Assembly (NCBI GenBank): GCA_024509875.1
Contig: JAMPIV010012191.1
Location: 109,277-173,276 of the forward strand
DNA from: Oreohelix idahoensis
Lineage: Eukaryota; Mollusca; Gastropoda; Stylommatophora; Oreohelicidae
DNA length: 64,000 nucleotides
Reading direction: 5' to 3'
Part shown: one piece after another, positions 1 through 11,223 of the stretch
Numbering within the stretch: the first letter of the stretch is position 1
How the letters are laid out: each line of letters begins with the position of its first letter
Translations under genes and position numbers: made by a program
The notes under the pieces: generated by a model
Seen by the model: the letters and a program-made list of their open reading frames with translations, nothing else
The model's database searches: none
What the model was told of the DNA's origin: nothing

Positions 1-1996
1 TGGAGTAGAGATATTGGGACAAGCTGACCGACACGGTTAATAAGTTTTTATATTAATTTTTGTTTATCATAAAGAACTTCACAACAGTTATCAAAATATC
101 AAAACATAAAAATCATAGGTTACAAAATTAATAAGGAATAGACACATAAGTGTAATCCCCCTCCCTCTGTTGAGACAAGATCCCGTTAGAAGAAGTTATT
201 AAACCCCCCCAAAAAAGGTAAAAAGGATTTGCGTTATGGTCTAGAATTTGCCTATGCTGTAAAGAACAGAGTTTCTCAGTTAATCTATTCTGAAATGAAC
301 AGTATTAGCAAAACATAAGAAAGGCACAACAAAGTGAGTATATTAGTTATACAAATTTAAGAATTATTCATTCCTTCTTTCTCTCGCTCTGACAAACATG
401 TGATCACATTTCATTCTCACTTACCAAATAAGTGCTTTCACCACATCTGGAACATATCTCCATGATACATCCACAAATCCAAGGTTGGGTTATTTGGCGA
501 AACCAGCCCCAGTTTCTCCAAGACTGATTAATTCACTTAGTGGGAAACACCTGCTTCGTTACTGTTACTAGGATTCTGTTTATGACACATCAATGAGTCC
601 AGGTAGGAGATTACTTAAGAGATTTAATGGTCACAGTGTCAGTAGCTGATAAATTTGATACTAGAAGGAAATGTCGGGGTATTAAAATTGCTCAGGATCA
701 AGAATCCTCGTCACACCACAAATGGTCGATAGTCGGAAAATGTCAATGTTTGATTATTTCGCCACAACGGGCTGAATATATATATATAAAAATTGGGAAA
801 AAGAAATCTGGATAGCTCTAGGCCTAGTTATAATTTATTCTTAATATTCTTTGGGTTGGTACTCTGTCTCTTTCTGGGTGTAAACAAGAGTCCAGACCGG
901 TCCACCTTGAAGACCCGATAGTTATAAAAGAATGTTCTTTTTGTACTGTAAGACTTAGACCCGTTATTCTCAGATTAGACTTTTTCACAGATTAAGGCCG
1001 CTGGTGGATTTTGGGTTTGTGACCCGTACTGAAAATAGGAAGAAAAAAACAACCATATAATCACAATAACCACCACACCACTATTCTATCCTAAAATTAA
1101 CCAGCGCAGAATTATAAGTTATTATCCACTCGGTTATTTAACTTTGAATAGAACTACACGTGTATAGCTTATCTTATCGTTAAACCCCCCCCCCCCTCTC
1201 TCCCCACCCCCCTGTGAAATAAGCGCTACTCATTTACAAAATTACTCAAAATGAATTAGACATAAATATTTATTTCGTCAGTACTCATAGTGAATAGCGC
1301 ATTTACTAGTTGACCAAGTATCCCTTACTGGTTACTAGCAATTAATTAATGAACGCTACAGCCGGAACAATTTAGCTATAAATTATTTTAATTCGCTAGT
1401 CACTTAACACACTGTAAATCCTAGTGAAATATAAATGACGGACTTTAAAAATTAAATCACTCAACACAGAAAAATCTTAGTATAATATTTACCGCAGCAC
1501 AGAAATTAAAACAACTCCAACGAAAAACTAAGTAATTCCAATGATGTAGTGGATCTAGAAATCGCAGCTAGATGTTCCAAAACTTCTGTGGGTACTGAAT
1601 AACCTAAGTTTGAAAGCTGGAATATATATATTAATAGACAAAAAGTCGCTGACCAGTGTGAGACATAACACCTTTGGGGATTTCTGCGGTTAGATTTTGA
1701 ATGAAAGTCTATTTTGTCACTTAAGCCGCCCGTAGACGTGGTCCCACGGGCAAATCGTCTATTTGATCTCGTTGTTCCGTAGCTTAATTTACCTTCCCGA
1801 AAGAACGGATGTGGGGGGGTGGGGGGGGGGGGTAACTGAAATTGACTATCTCCCCTTTTTCTCTTTCTACGTGCATCTATCAAAAGGTACAACTTTTGAA
1901 TTATCGCTCTTGATTCTACAAATATACGACCCGTCCCCTCTCTCTACACGTGAAACGGTTTGATTTTAAACATTCCTAGTGCCTGTTAAGACAACA
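1..1996 (-). repeat. Diverged LTR related to element A's LTR, cut by the window start
   Basis: The first ~140 bases align by eye with the middle of element A's LTR (about 3690-3790): CCGACAC, a TAATAAGTTTTTA-like stretch, a TTTATCATAAA stretch and CATAGGTTACA occur in the same order. The match becomes weaker and gapped further right. A minus-strand TATA-like stretch lies near 1622-1632. It also resembles, in opposite orientation, the LTR-like piece at 16196-17007 (shared TAGCCACGCC and CTGTGCTGCGGTAAATA). The right limit, near ACA at 1994-1996, is a guess, and the left end is outside the window. There are G and C homopolymers at about 1185-1210 and 1813-1830. No gene is visible inside. Confidence 0.42.
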
Positions 1997-2154
1997 GAGA
2001 AAAGAAAAAAAATAGGCGTGGCTAAATTATGAGTGAAACAGATATCAAGTACAAAGGTTCTGCATTAACAAAACTAATAAGCGAGAAAAGGTGGAAAACA
2101 GGTGGAAGCAAAACGTGTAGATATCATGTAATGTATTTGCATACTTCTGTCAAA

Positions 2155-2499
2155 ATACTCCCCCTTGGTCTCCTGGGTAGTGAGATCGGATACCTAGCCT
2201 TCTCGGATGAGGGCGTAAAAATTAGGAGGTCCCGTGTGCAAGTTGTGCACGTTAAAAATCCAACGGCAGTTGGAAATCGCTGCCCTGGAAAAATTAAAAA
2301 AATTAGAAACCTACCCACCACAACAATATTTGTAGAATGCGTAATTCCTATATACACACACTGGGATTCTCGCCAGTGCTATGGAGTTCGTGCACTGTGC
2401 TGAGATCCTCCTTGTGTGTTCTAAGGGAGGAGATCGGAGCACTGATTGAGTAGTCCGTTTGCAATGAAGATAGTCCTTAAACCCAAACCAAACCAAACT
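2155..2499 (+). mobile_element. SINE-1 body, copy lacking the tRNA-like head
   Basis: This stretch is closely similar to 19482-19831. Both contain ACTCCCC..TGGTCTxCTGGGTAGTGAGATCGGAT, GGAGGTCCCGTGTGCAA, ATTCCTATATACACACA and a tail of short AAACC units after AGTCCTTAAACC. The other copy is preceded by a tRNA-like promoter head; here the upstream 100 bases show no B box, so this copy is 5'-truncated or headless. No protein is encoded. The 5-bp tail unit fits a retroposed element. Confidence 0.7.
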
Positions 2500-2630
2500 G
2501 TCTTGACTATCTCTTCATTTTGTTGTCTTCTTTATTTTTTCTTTCTTTTATTGGGAAGCACAATGGTCCTTGGTTTGTTTATGTATGTATGTATGTATAT
2601 ATATCTACATAGGTGTTACCCTATTGTGGT

Positions 2631-2772
2631 AACATCCCTCATTAACGCTGTATGAATTTATGTAAATTTACGTTATGTAAATTCTAATGAATCTCCTATA
2701 TGCCATATTGTATTTTATTATATCATGTCAGTACATATCAATGTATTTTCTGGAGAATAAAGATTCTGATAT
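2631..2772 (+). repeat. Dispersed repeat ending in AATAAAGATTCTGATA, copy 1
   Basis: This is nearly the same as 18115-18253: both run from CCCTCATTAACGCTGTATGAATTTATG through a shared middle to AATAAAGATTCTGATA. The copy here has a short degenerate TATG run just upstream (2581-2600) and ends exactly where RT coding sequence begins. The AATAAA just before the end looks like a polyadenylation signal, so I infer the 3' end of a retroposon. The parent element is not identified. Confidence 0.65.
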
Positions 2773-2887
2773 TCCAAGCTGCATAGTGTCAATCATAAAA
2801 AGCCTCTATGCCAACCTTACGTGTAGCGTTGGGCAGAGCAACCAAACCTTTGAGGTGAAGACAGGAGTACGACAGGGATGCCCGTGA
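2773..2887 (+). pseudogene. RTE-like non-LTR RT, fragment around the TGVRQGCP motif
   Basis: A single open frame of about 38 codons encodes the RT palm segment ending in TGVRQGCP, the conserved block that normally continues LSPFLF. It is cut on the left by the AATAAA-ending repeat and on the right by the minus-strand non-LTR insertion. The next block of the same protein (starting VIDWVTRK) resumes at 17008, so the two pieces are probably one element split by later insertions, with about 8 codons lost between them. The fragment cannot be functional. Confidence 0.75.
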
Positions 2888-3379
2888 CATGAAAATTGAG
2901 GCAATCCTGTTGTTGTTGTTTTGATGAGTTGATGGGTGGAAAGCGGGCACTTAACAGCTGACCATTATTGCCTCTTCTCGTTCCATCTTGGTCTACCCTG
3001 TTCAACCTGAATGTTGGTTATAATTGGGGTATTTAGTGTCATTTTATTTAATAATTTTGTATTCAATTTAAATAACTGTTGTCTTTTGCAGTTGCTGATT
3101 TATATTTATATTAGTATTTGTCCATTTTATTTTCTCTTTTGTATTGTTTATAGATAACTATTGTCCTTTACTCTTGGTTTTAATTTGTATTAGTTCTTTT
3201 TGAGTTGTTGCCTTTTTTTTTAATACCTCGTTGTCTTTCCTTGTCCTATGATTAGTTAGTTTTTTGTTAATGCTTTATTAGTTCTTGCTGCGTAATTTCT
3301 ATTTAGTTGAATGTTTTTCCTGAAGTGCTACTTATATGTTTTCCTTTGTTTTATGTATATATCTTTTAAGTATTGATTG

Positions 3380-3384
3380 GGCAT
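3380..3384. repeat. Target-site duplication of element A, left copy (GGCAT)
   Basis: GGCAT lies directly before the TG at 3385 that opens the left LTR, and the same five bases follow the CA that closes the right LTR. Five-base duplications are usual for Ty3/gypsy integrases. Confidence 0.9.
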
Positions 3385-5926
3385 TGTCGTAATTTTCTGA
3401 GAGAGTTCTGATGGAATTTGGTCCCTTTAGAGTGTAGAATGATAGTGAAGGCTTTGTGGGAATAGGGATTTAGGAAAGTCAGGTAGTAGATTCACCATTG
3501 CTGGGAAGAGTAAGGACAGTCTCTTATTACGACAATATTTGACTCTCAAAACTACTCCTACCACCCTTCTGAACAAACAATTGTTTGTCAGTTCCAGTCA
3601 CTCAGGCGCACACATCAATTTGGTGATTCTGACACACAACGTACATGAATCACAACTACGATAACAAATATGAGGAATGTTTGATTTGGGCCAACCGACA
3701 CATAAATGCTAATAAAGTTTTTAATACTTTTATTATCATAAAATCAAGTCACAAATAATTATCAATTTACAGTCAGAAATCAAAGGTTACAGAATACAAA
3801 TATGACAGGTGGGAAGGGGAGGTTTGAGGAGAAGTATCCAATACACCTTTTCCCGCTTGTATTTACTAACAGAAAAGACCCGGTCCCAAAGACGAGAAAA
3901 GGAAGAGGGGGGGGGGGTGATGATGATCAGAGATAGGCAATTTAACCCAATGGTATATTTATTACTCTGAGGCAAGGGGTTACAGTGATAAGGGGGTAGA
4001 GGAAAAGCTAGGGTTCTCAAATGTTTCCCTTTATTCAACAAAACTTTACGGAAGGGGGGAATGAACACAGTTAAACAATCCCGCTAGGAGAAATCCCGTA
4101 CAATGAATACAATACCCCTTAATACTAGGACGAACTAATTATAAGGGTAAAAAAGATTAAATCTCCTGTCATTCAAAAACACGCTTGGGCTGGCCAGCAC
4201 ACACAGTCACACACACAGACTTACCAAGTTGTGAATTGTGGCACTTTAGGAGTTTTACAACTGCAGCTAATACCGTAGAACAATGGAAATTGTCTTTTTA
4301 TTTCTTCTGTGTCAGGCCCCAGATTTAACGAGGTGGGCTGGTAGCTAATAGTCTCAAAAATCGCCAGACGGTGAAGCGTAAAGGCTACTGTTGGTTTGTT
4401 AGATAAAAGTTCCTAATGAATGGCACAGGCACTTGGCTAGGTGTGAGGTATGGTGTGGTTTCTAAAATTGGCACAGCTGGTGGAGATAACTTTCTTTTGC
4501 CGTAATGTCACAAACTACAAAACACTGAGGTAAGTTCTTCAGGGGGTGGTAAAATCCAATGATTATGCTTGACAGACAGTGTCAGGGAAATCTATGTTCT
4601 TCTTCACAAATAGAGCAGTGAGTAAAATATTGCTACTGGCAACTGTTCTTCTTCCAGTTTGATAACTAAAAAACGACTTTATGAATTGGGATTTTAAAAC
4701 AGTCTTTGGGTTTGCTTTATTTCTGTATACTTCAGATAGCTTAATCCCAACAGGATCGCCACAAAGATTAAATTTCAAATATGTTCATAAGTCACTGGAG
4801 TAATCGAACTGAGTTGGCAGGACCCAGTGTATAATTAATTAATTGCTGGGATGCACGGTCGAAAGATCAATTCTGTATAGAAGATAAAACATGAAATGCA
4901 ATAAAATCATATTAAGATCTAACGCGCGATACATTTACAGTTAGACTATTTACTGCATTCGCGTCTTTAATTAATAAATCAAGAAAAAACTCTCCGTGAG
5001 GTTAATAGTTAAAAGCACATCTATTTCTACAGAACTAAACTGTATTAAAGTTATAATTCCCTTAATCGGCTGCACAGTTAATTTAAGCGGCTATCGTATT
5101 AGGAAATAAACTTATAGATGTAACATTTAGTTTGCACTAGAACTTTGAAAATGGGTTTATTTAATAAGTTTAAATTTACACCACAATCCAGTGAAATAAA
5201 AATGAAATAACTAGACCACTGATCACTCGAAGCTAAAGTATAAATTACCGTCTGCACAGAAAAAGAATTCACTCCAATAGCCAACAATTTAGATGAAATC
5301 TAGCAGGAATTTAACTATATGCTAGTGAATCTTAGAATTCTGTCAGGACGAATGATAAAGTTGCCCTTTTCAGATTCTGTATATATCTAAAAGGAATGTA
5401 AGTTAAATGGGTCGTGTGAAAATTTCGCGCCTCTTCAGATCCCAGGGGAAGTCGAAGTTATTTAGCCGCCATGCTAACCGCGATGGCCCGACTGGCTTCC
5501 GATCTTCGTTCGTCTCAGGCTGCTCGCATGAGGATGTGAAATTTCTGCGAGATTAGCCTCGTTCGCGGTGAGTTTCCGGATTCCTCAGATCGTATTCGCT
5601 ACGCTGAGCGCTCCGTCTCTCCCGTTCCATAGTCTTTCGGGCAAGTCTGCCGGTTGCCACAGAGGTGCGAAGTCTGCAAGAAGCTTTCTTCTGACCGCTC
5701 GTGTCCGTCTTGCGAACGGTTCAGTGTTCGCACGGAAATGCTAAATTTCTGCTTCTCTGTTCTGGGGATCGTCTTTGACTGCTTTGATCATAGCCGCTAC
5801 TCTTCGTTGATGAAAAGTTACAACAATACTGATGTTCAGGGGTTCTAATGTTATGAAAAGCTAAAGTCCCTTTAATCATCCATCAAATCAGGGAAAATTC
5901 ACTTGTCAAACTAGACGTACGTCACA
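3385..5926 (-). repeat. Element A 3' LTR (left copy)
   Basis: Direct repeat of 11224-13767, from TGTCGTAATTTTC to GTACGTCACA on the plus strand. On the element's own strand the LTR starts TGTGACGTAC. A minus-strand TATATA lies near 5380-5388, and a minus-strand AATAAA lies near 3728. If both are used, the R region would be unusually long (about 1.6 kb). A short plus-strand (antisense) reading frame at 5654-5848 with two CxxC pairs occurs in both LTRs and is probably chance. Confidence 0.93.
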
Positions 5927-5943
5927 ATCGTCCCCACTTTTAG
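5927..5943 (-). promoter_or_regulatory. Element A polypurine tract
   Basis: On the minus strand the sequence just before the 3' LTR reads AAAAGTGGGGACGAT, a purine-rich tract in the position where plus-strand DNA priming occurs in LTR retrotransposons. Element B has a comparable tract in the same place. Confidence 0.7.
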
Positions 5944-5958
5944 ACATGAAACCATTTT

Positions 5959-6504
5959 TCATGTTTCCTTCTTGACAATGGAGGTGATCTGATTGGTGAC
6001 TTTAGGATGAGTGGTATCTTCAGTTTGCTCTTCTTCCTCTGTAGACCAGTTTCTACTCAAGAAGTCAGCTCCGACATTCTGTTTTCCTGGAATATATTCC
6101 ACTTTGAAGGAATAAACGCTCAATAATAAGGCCCAGCGCATAATCCTTGCGTTGAATTCCTTATTGGCACCAAGGAAAGCTAATGGAGCGTGGTCGGTTT
6201 GTACTGTGAAAGAAGTACCATACAGGAACTCATGATGGCGTCTGATACCATGAATCAGAGCGAGACAATCTCTTTCAACGACACTGTAGTTGCGTTCAGC
6301 CTTGTTCAGTTTCCGACTGCCGTAAGCTACTGGGAATAGCATATTCGGGTCACTGTCCTCGGCTTGCAACAATGTTGACCCGATGCCCTGACCTGACGCG
6401 TCAACTCTCAGTACGAAAGGCTTCTTAAGGTCAGGTAACCTTAGGATGGGGTATGCAGACAACTGTCCTTTCAAAGTGATGTATGCATGTTCGCACTTTT
6501 GATC
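5959..6504 (-). pseudogene. Element A pol: RNase H domain, C-terminal part
   Basis: This 171-codon stretch carries Ty3-type RNase H motifs: VLRVDASGQGIGS (first catalytic Asp), YGSRKLNKAERNYS, and a QTDHAPL block, ending FLSRNW followed by an acidic tail. It is in the same frame as the RT upstream but separated from it by a TAG at about 6507. Elements B and C have Trp at the matching place, so TGG to TAG is likely. The stop codon is 32 bases from the LTR edge, so no further gene fits downstream. RNase H would remove the RNA strand during cDNA synthesis. Confidence 0.85.
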
Positions 6505-8026
6505 CTACATGACCTTATCAGGACTACCATTCTTGGTGAGGTCAGTCAGAGGTGCCGTGAGACCGTTGAAGTTCTGGATGTATTTCTGATAGTAGGCACA
6601 TAGTGATAGAAATGACCTGATGTCTTTCTTTGTTCGGGGTCTTTTTGCTGCAACTATTTTCTCCACGTTTCTCTTAACAGGCCAACTACAGCCGTGAGAA
6701 ATAGTATGCCCCAGGAAGTCAAGCTTCTCAAATCCGATGAGACATTTGCTAGGTCTGGCTGTGAGACCAGTTTCCTGTAGTCTCCTGAGGAGCATAGCAA
6801 CCGTAGCAATATGTTCTTCGTAGGTTTCCGATGCAATTAAGATGTCATCCATGAAATTATGGATATGGGGGCTTTGCAAAGGTTCTAAAAGCTTTCTCAT
6901 CATCCTGGTAAACACTCCTGGTGCGTTATGCAATCCGAACGATATCACATTAAATGTGTAATGTCCTTCACTAGTGCTGAAAGCTAGCAAAGGTTTAACT
7001 TCCTCCTTGACTGGTATTTGATAGTAACCTTTACTGAGGTCAATCTTGGAGAAAATTGTTGCCTTGCTAAGCTTGGTGAACAACTCAGAAACAGTTTGGA
7101 GCGGTTCGGGCTGGAATTCCGTTACAGCGTTTAGCAACCGGTAATCAATACACAGCCGAACTTCCTTATTGGGCTTCTGCAACAGCACTACACTCGAACT
7201 GTAAGGAGATGTAGACTCGCTGATAATTCTTGCCTGACGCAGCTTGTCTATTTCTCCGCGAAGTGCATCAGCTTTGGCGTACGGAATGGGGTACACTCTG
7301 GTTCGAACAGGGGTCTCGTTTGTTAATTTCATGTCAAAATCGATGAGATTTGTTCGACCAGGTACATCCGTTAAGACTGCACTGTACTGCTTTAGTAGCG
7401 CCCTGGTTTCTGTTTGTTGTTCTACTGAGAGATTGTCGCCGAACTTGACATCTTTAAAGGATTCTTTGGGTTGCAATGGATACTCCATGCAACCATCATC
7501 ATCATCTTCGTCTTCAGTTACTATGGCGACAGCCAGGAGATGCTCGGAGGATGGCACTGGTCTTTCTAGATATTTCTTAAGCAGATTTATGTGGAAGACC
7601 TTCTCCTTTCCTTTAATGGAGATCTTGTAATTAGTACGTGAGATCTTTTTAAGGACGGTAAACGGTCCTTGCCATCCGATGCGAAGTTTATTGCTTCCGG
7701 TTGGAAGTAGCAGCAAAACTTTCTCCCCTGGTTGTAGTTCTCTCTCTTTTGCAGCTTTGTTGTATCTTTTAGCATGTTTAGCGCGGGCTTTCGTAAGGTT
7801 GGTCGTAGCTAGATCCCATCCTAGCTTTAACCTTTCCTTGAGCTCAGATACATATTTGCTTGCAGCGACGACTGTCTCGTCAGCCTTTTGGTCTGTCAGG
7901 TACCGCAATAAGGCTTCAAGTGGGCTCTTAGTAGGTCTGCCAAATAAAGGTGTAGCAGGCGGGAATCCCGTAGAGGCTTGGGGAACCTCTCGGTAGGCGA
8001 ATAAAGCAGCCGATATATATATATAG
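6505..8026 (-). pseudogene. Element A pol: integrase C-terminus followed by reverse transcriptase
   Basis: The frame opens after a TA-repeat frameshift near 8014-8026, and real homology starts at SAALFAYREVP. The order is integrase core end, the GPY/F-like module (GWQGPFTVLKKISRTNYKI), a linker, then RT. The RT shows VRLCIDYRLLN, FSKIDLSKGYYQIPV and a NFMDDILIASE catalytic box, with the Asp pair encoded at about 6844-6849. The usual LPFGL block reads ISFGLHNAP. Having the GPY/F module immediately N-terminal to RT proves the IN-RT order. The frame ends at a TAG that interrupts RT-RNase H. Confidence 0.88.
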
Positions 8027-8302
8027 GTCCCAGTCTTCCGGTTTCTCCTGACCCAGCTTACGTAATATGGTGGTGAGGCTGCCATTAAAACGTTCCACGA
8101 GCCCATTTCCGGCTGAATGGTAGGGACTTGTGTGGATATGTTTGGCCCTCAAGATCTTAAAGATCTCTTCCATTAACAGGCTACGGAATTGGGATCCATT
8201 GTCCGTCAAAACTTGTTGAAGGAATCCCAACCGTGTAAAGATTTGCACGAGGGCTTCTGCGACATGCTTGGAATCTGTGCATGTTAGCGGTACAGCTTCG
8301 GC
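8027..8302 (-). pseudogene. Element A pol: integrase catalytic core, second half
   Basis: This frame encodes the second and third catalytic residues: VLTDNGSQF (Asp) and GNGLVERFN (Glu). It is in the same frame as the protease-integrase piece upstream but separated from it by a TGA at about 8303; element C reads TRW where this copy reads TM-stop. It leaves the pol frame at a TA dinucleotide run (8014-8026), read here as LYIYI, which looks like a microsatellite expansion inside coding sequence. Confidence 0.85.
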
Positions 8303-9440
8303 TCACATTGTGCAAGTGTCGACTAATTTCAGGATGAACCTGTTCTTCCTTTCGGTCCTTTCCAGGGGTCCAATGATGTCGACAGCAACCCGTTTAAATG
8401 GAGTCCCCACAATTGGCATTTGCCCCATGGGTACTGGGGGTGTCAAGTGCTTGGGTGCTACCCGTTGGCACTGGGCGTAGGATTTCACATACCTGATAAC
8501 GTCAGAGTTCATTCCTGGCCACCAATAGTGGGTTTTTATTCGCTGAATAGTGGCTTTTTGTCCCATATGTCCGCTAAAGGGAAGAGAGTGCCCCATTTCT
8601 AAGATCTGGCTTCTGTACTGCGTCGGTACTAGGAGCTGGTTATTCCCCGTGTCCGGGTTGTCCGTTCTACGATACAATACGCCATCCTTAGAAAAGATGT
8701 CTCCGTTGTGTCTGGGGTCCTTAGCCATGGGCAGTTTTCTAAAGCAGAGCTCCAGAGTAGGGTCCTTTTGTTGCGCCTCCTTCAGTTCATTCGGCAACAA
8801 ATTTGGCGCAGGCTCCCTCTCCTTCTTGGCTTGCCCTCTTGTGGTTACCGCTGCCACAATCGGCTCCTTTGGTCTCCCAATAAACACATATCTACATCCC
8901 AGGATAACTGGGTAGATAGGATCATCCATAATGGCCGCTTTAATAACACCTCTGACAAAATCAGAGTGTATTTCTACCAGTGCGATAGAAAGCGTCCTGG
9001 GTGCATCACTCTTGAAAACTCCACTAAGTTTGACGGTTTCCTCTGTCTCCTGACGTGGTTTGACTAGGTGCCTAGCAACAATACAACTAAAGCTTAGTCC
9101 AGTGTCAAAAAGACAAGTAGTAGAGGTACCATTCAAAAGTACAGTTCCTCGCGTTGAGGGTCGGTCCCCCTCAGGTTGAGAATCACTGACATTGACTCTA
9201 CCTTTCGAGGCTGTATGCAAACATCCGATGCGGTTAGGACCGGTTTGTTTGCCCTGATCAGACGTTCCTGGTGTAGGGGTCTTCCCTTTTCCTTGACCTT
9301 GGTGGCCGCGCTGCCACGTAGGCTTGGTGGGTTGATCAGAAGTATTATTTGGGGGCTATCGGGTTTTGTAGAATTTAGATTTTTCCTGGGGAGGTCTCTC
9401 GTTATTATTATCTCGTTGGTTATAATGTTGAGAAGGATTG
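8303..9440 (-). pseudogene. Element A pol: protease and N-terminal integrase
   Basis: Upstream of the first Met (9220) the same frame continues back to about 9440 through a Gln/Asn/Pro-rich linker with one TAG. After that come an aspartic protease (CLFDTG at about 9104-9115, then VILGCRYV), a spacer with FRKL and GVLYRR, the integrase zinc-binding domain and the first catalytic Asp (VAVDIIGPL). In the zinc-binding HHCC motif the first Cys of the CxxC is Tyr (SYAQCQ), so zinc binding is probably lost in this copy. Protease cuts the polyprotein; integrase inserts the cDNA. Confidence 0.85.
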
Positions 9441-10523
9441 GAAGAATAGGATGACTGCTCTAGATTTTGTTTTCAAGATGGCTCATCTGTGGGTTTACGT
9501 TTAGTGCTGGGAAGTTCGGCCATTGCATTGCTATAGCGTTCGGCCTTATTGAGGATGTCCTCAAGCCTGACTGCCCCTGTTCAGCCAAAAATCTACGGCT
9601 GTCATTCGACAAAGTGGATTTTATCTGTTCAACAAGAACAATTTCTAGAAGTCCCTCATATGAAAGAGGTAATTCAGATAATTCTATGCACTTTGTCAGA
9701 TAAACCGTGAGACGTGAAGAGAACTGCGGAAAAGTTTCCGTGCTCTCTTTCCGGCTGTTTCTGAACATTTGCAGAAATTTTCGGGCGGTCATCTCAAACC
9801 GCTCTAGCAAGGCCTTCTTCAGCATGTCGTAATCATGTTGATTCGGTCCCAGCTTTGTGTATACGTCATAAGCATTGCCTTTCAGTGACGTTGAGAGTTT
9901 AAGTGCCCAGCGGAAACTCTCTAACCCATACAGATTGGCGAGCCTCTCGAATTTTTCTAAATAGCTGTCAATTTTTTCGTTAGGGCTAGGAAAAGATTCC
10001 AAAGCAAAAGACATCACCGTTAGTTGGGCAGATTGAGTGCTAGAGAGATCCATTGACTGAGACTGGGGTGAAGACGGCTCTCCGTTATTCGAAGTAGAAG
10101 CGCCCCGACTCTCTAAAGCCTTAAGCGCCAGTTCGTGCTGTCTTTCCCTCTCTCTCTCTCTCATTCCCTGCGAGCTTCTATCTCTGCCTCAATTTTCTTC
10201 TGTTCCAATAGGCGTTCTTCCGCTTCTTTCCTATCTGCCCTCACCTGTGATTCTCTCCTCTCTGCTCTCGCTTTCTCTTCCTTCCTCTCAGCTTCTGCTC
10301 TTTCCTTCTCTTCCTTTCTCTCAGCTTCTGCTCTTTCCTTCTCTTCCTTCCTCTCAGCTTCTGCTCTTTCCTTCTCTTCCTTCCTCTCAGCTTCTGCTCT
10401 CCGTTGCTCCGCGTCATATATTTCCAGTTCCTGGTTGACAAACGCGTTTGCAGCTTCTGCGTCTAATCCTGCCTCTTACGCTTCCAGCCTCAAGATGGAC
10501 CTTATCTTTATCCTCTCTGCCAT
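9441..10523 (-). pseudogene. Element A Gag, with stop and frameshifts
   Basis: An ATG at 10521-10523 begins MAERIK; a TAA follows after 15 codons, and the same frame continues into a charged segment made of 11-residue AEAERKEEKER-like units. A run of AG dinucleotides (10148-10162) shifts the frame. The next stretch (to about 9580) is the capsid-like part, with SFPSPNEKIDSYLEKFERL and LKGNAYDVYTKL, resembling element B's Gag. A second frameshift near 9570-9590 is inferred because AERYSNA in the other frame matches AERYQAA of element B. Capsid-like Gag proteins form the particle that packages the RNA. No clear CCHC zinc knuckle is seen. Confidence 0.75.
10276..10405 (-). repeat. 33-bp tandem repeat inside element A gag
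   Basis: Four near-identical 33-base units (plus strand TTCCTCTCAGCTTCTGCTCT plus 13 more bases) encode an 11-residue Glu/Arg/Lys/Ala unit. The period keeps the frame, so copy-number changes would only lengthen or shorten the predicted helix. Confidence 0.85.
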
Positions 10524-11223
10524 TGTCAAAGAATAGGATGTAGTATGACTAGAGAACTAGTAAGAAGAAACTAGAAGGGGAAGAAACTCGGAACCGCTAC
10601 GAGAAAAACCACAAAGTATAAATTTACTTGAGTTACCTCCTACCTTATAATGTGTTAACTTATCGCTGCTGTTTTCTGGCAATTAAGGCTCTAAACGAGA
10701 GCGACTAATCCCACTAAAATGGTCAGTTACACTGGAAAAAATTTACTTTTACTTAAAGTAGCGAAAAAATTATGAAAAACAATTTAAAGGAAAAAAAAAA
10801 ATTCCTGAAAATTTTAAATCTCCACAAACAGAACTGCGCCCTTCTGAAGTCAATTAAAGAGTAGAGACTGTTAACTAGATTTTTAAAAAAATTTAGAACA
10901 AGCGTCTTTAGCTTTGCTCAGCTCTTCTAACTTCAAAAACCTTTTGTGACTGAAGACAATCACGCAAACCCAGCAATTATATAACAAAATTTCAATTTCC
11001 TCTGCCAGAGAATACAAAGGTGACAAATATTTTATTATCACTAACTTCCTGCTCCTGTGGAAAGAACAAACCTGTAATAATTATTGTGTGGTCGGCCCAA
11101 AATACTAAAAGGCTTTGCCTAGGGGAAGTAATTACTTTATAAGATTATACCCTACTTTACAAAGACAACCAACCACGCTCTATTTGAACTAGGCTCAGAA
11201 TCCAGGACGAGCTAACCATTTAT
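10524..11223 (-). promoter_or_regulatory. Element A untranslated leader with likely primer-binding site
   Basis: About 700 bases lie between the 5' LTR (inner edge 11224) and the gag start, with no open frame of note and many A runs. Next to the LTR the minus strand reads AATGGTTAGCTCGTCC then TGGATTCTGAG. Element B has ATTGGGGTCCTGTCC then GGGATTCTGAA in the same position. The shared layout (TGG soon after the LTR, then TCCxGGATTCTGA) suggests the tRNA primer-binding region. The tRNA is not identified. Confidence 0.55.

Noticed and set aside
10135..10536. Plus-strand Ser/Leu/Phe-rich frame of 133 codons
   Set aside because: Antisense shadow of the Glu/Arg/Lys-rich repeat in element A gag.
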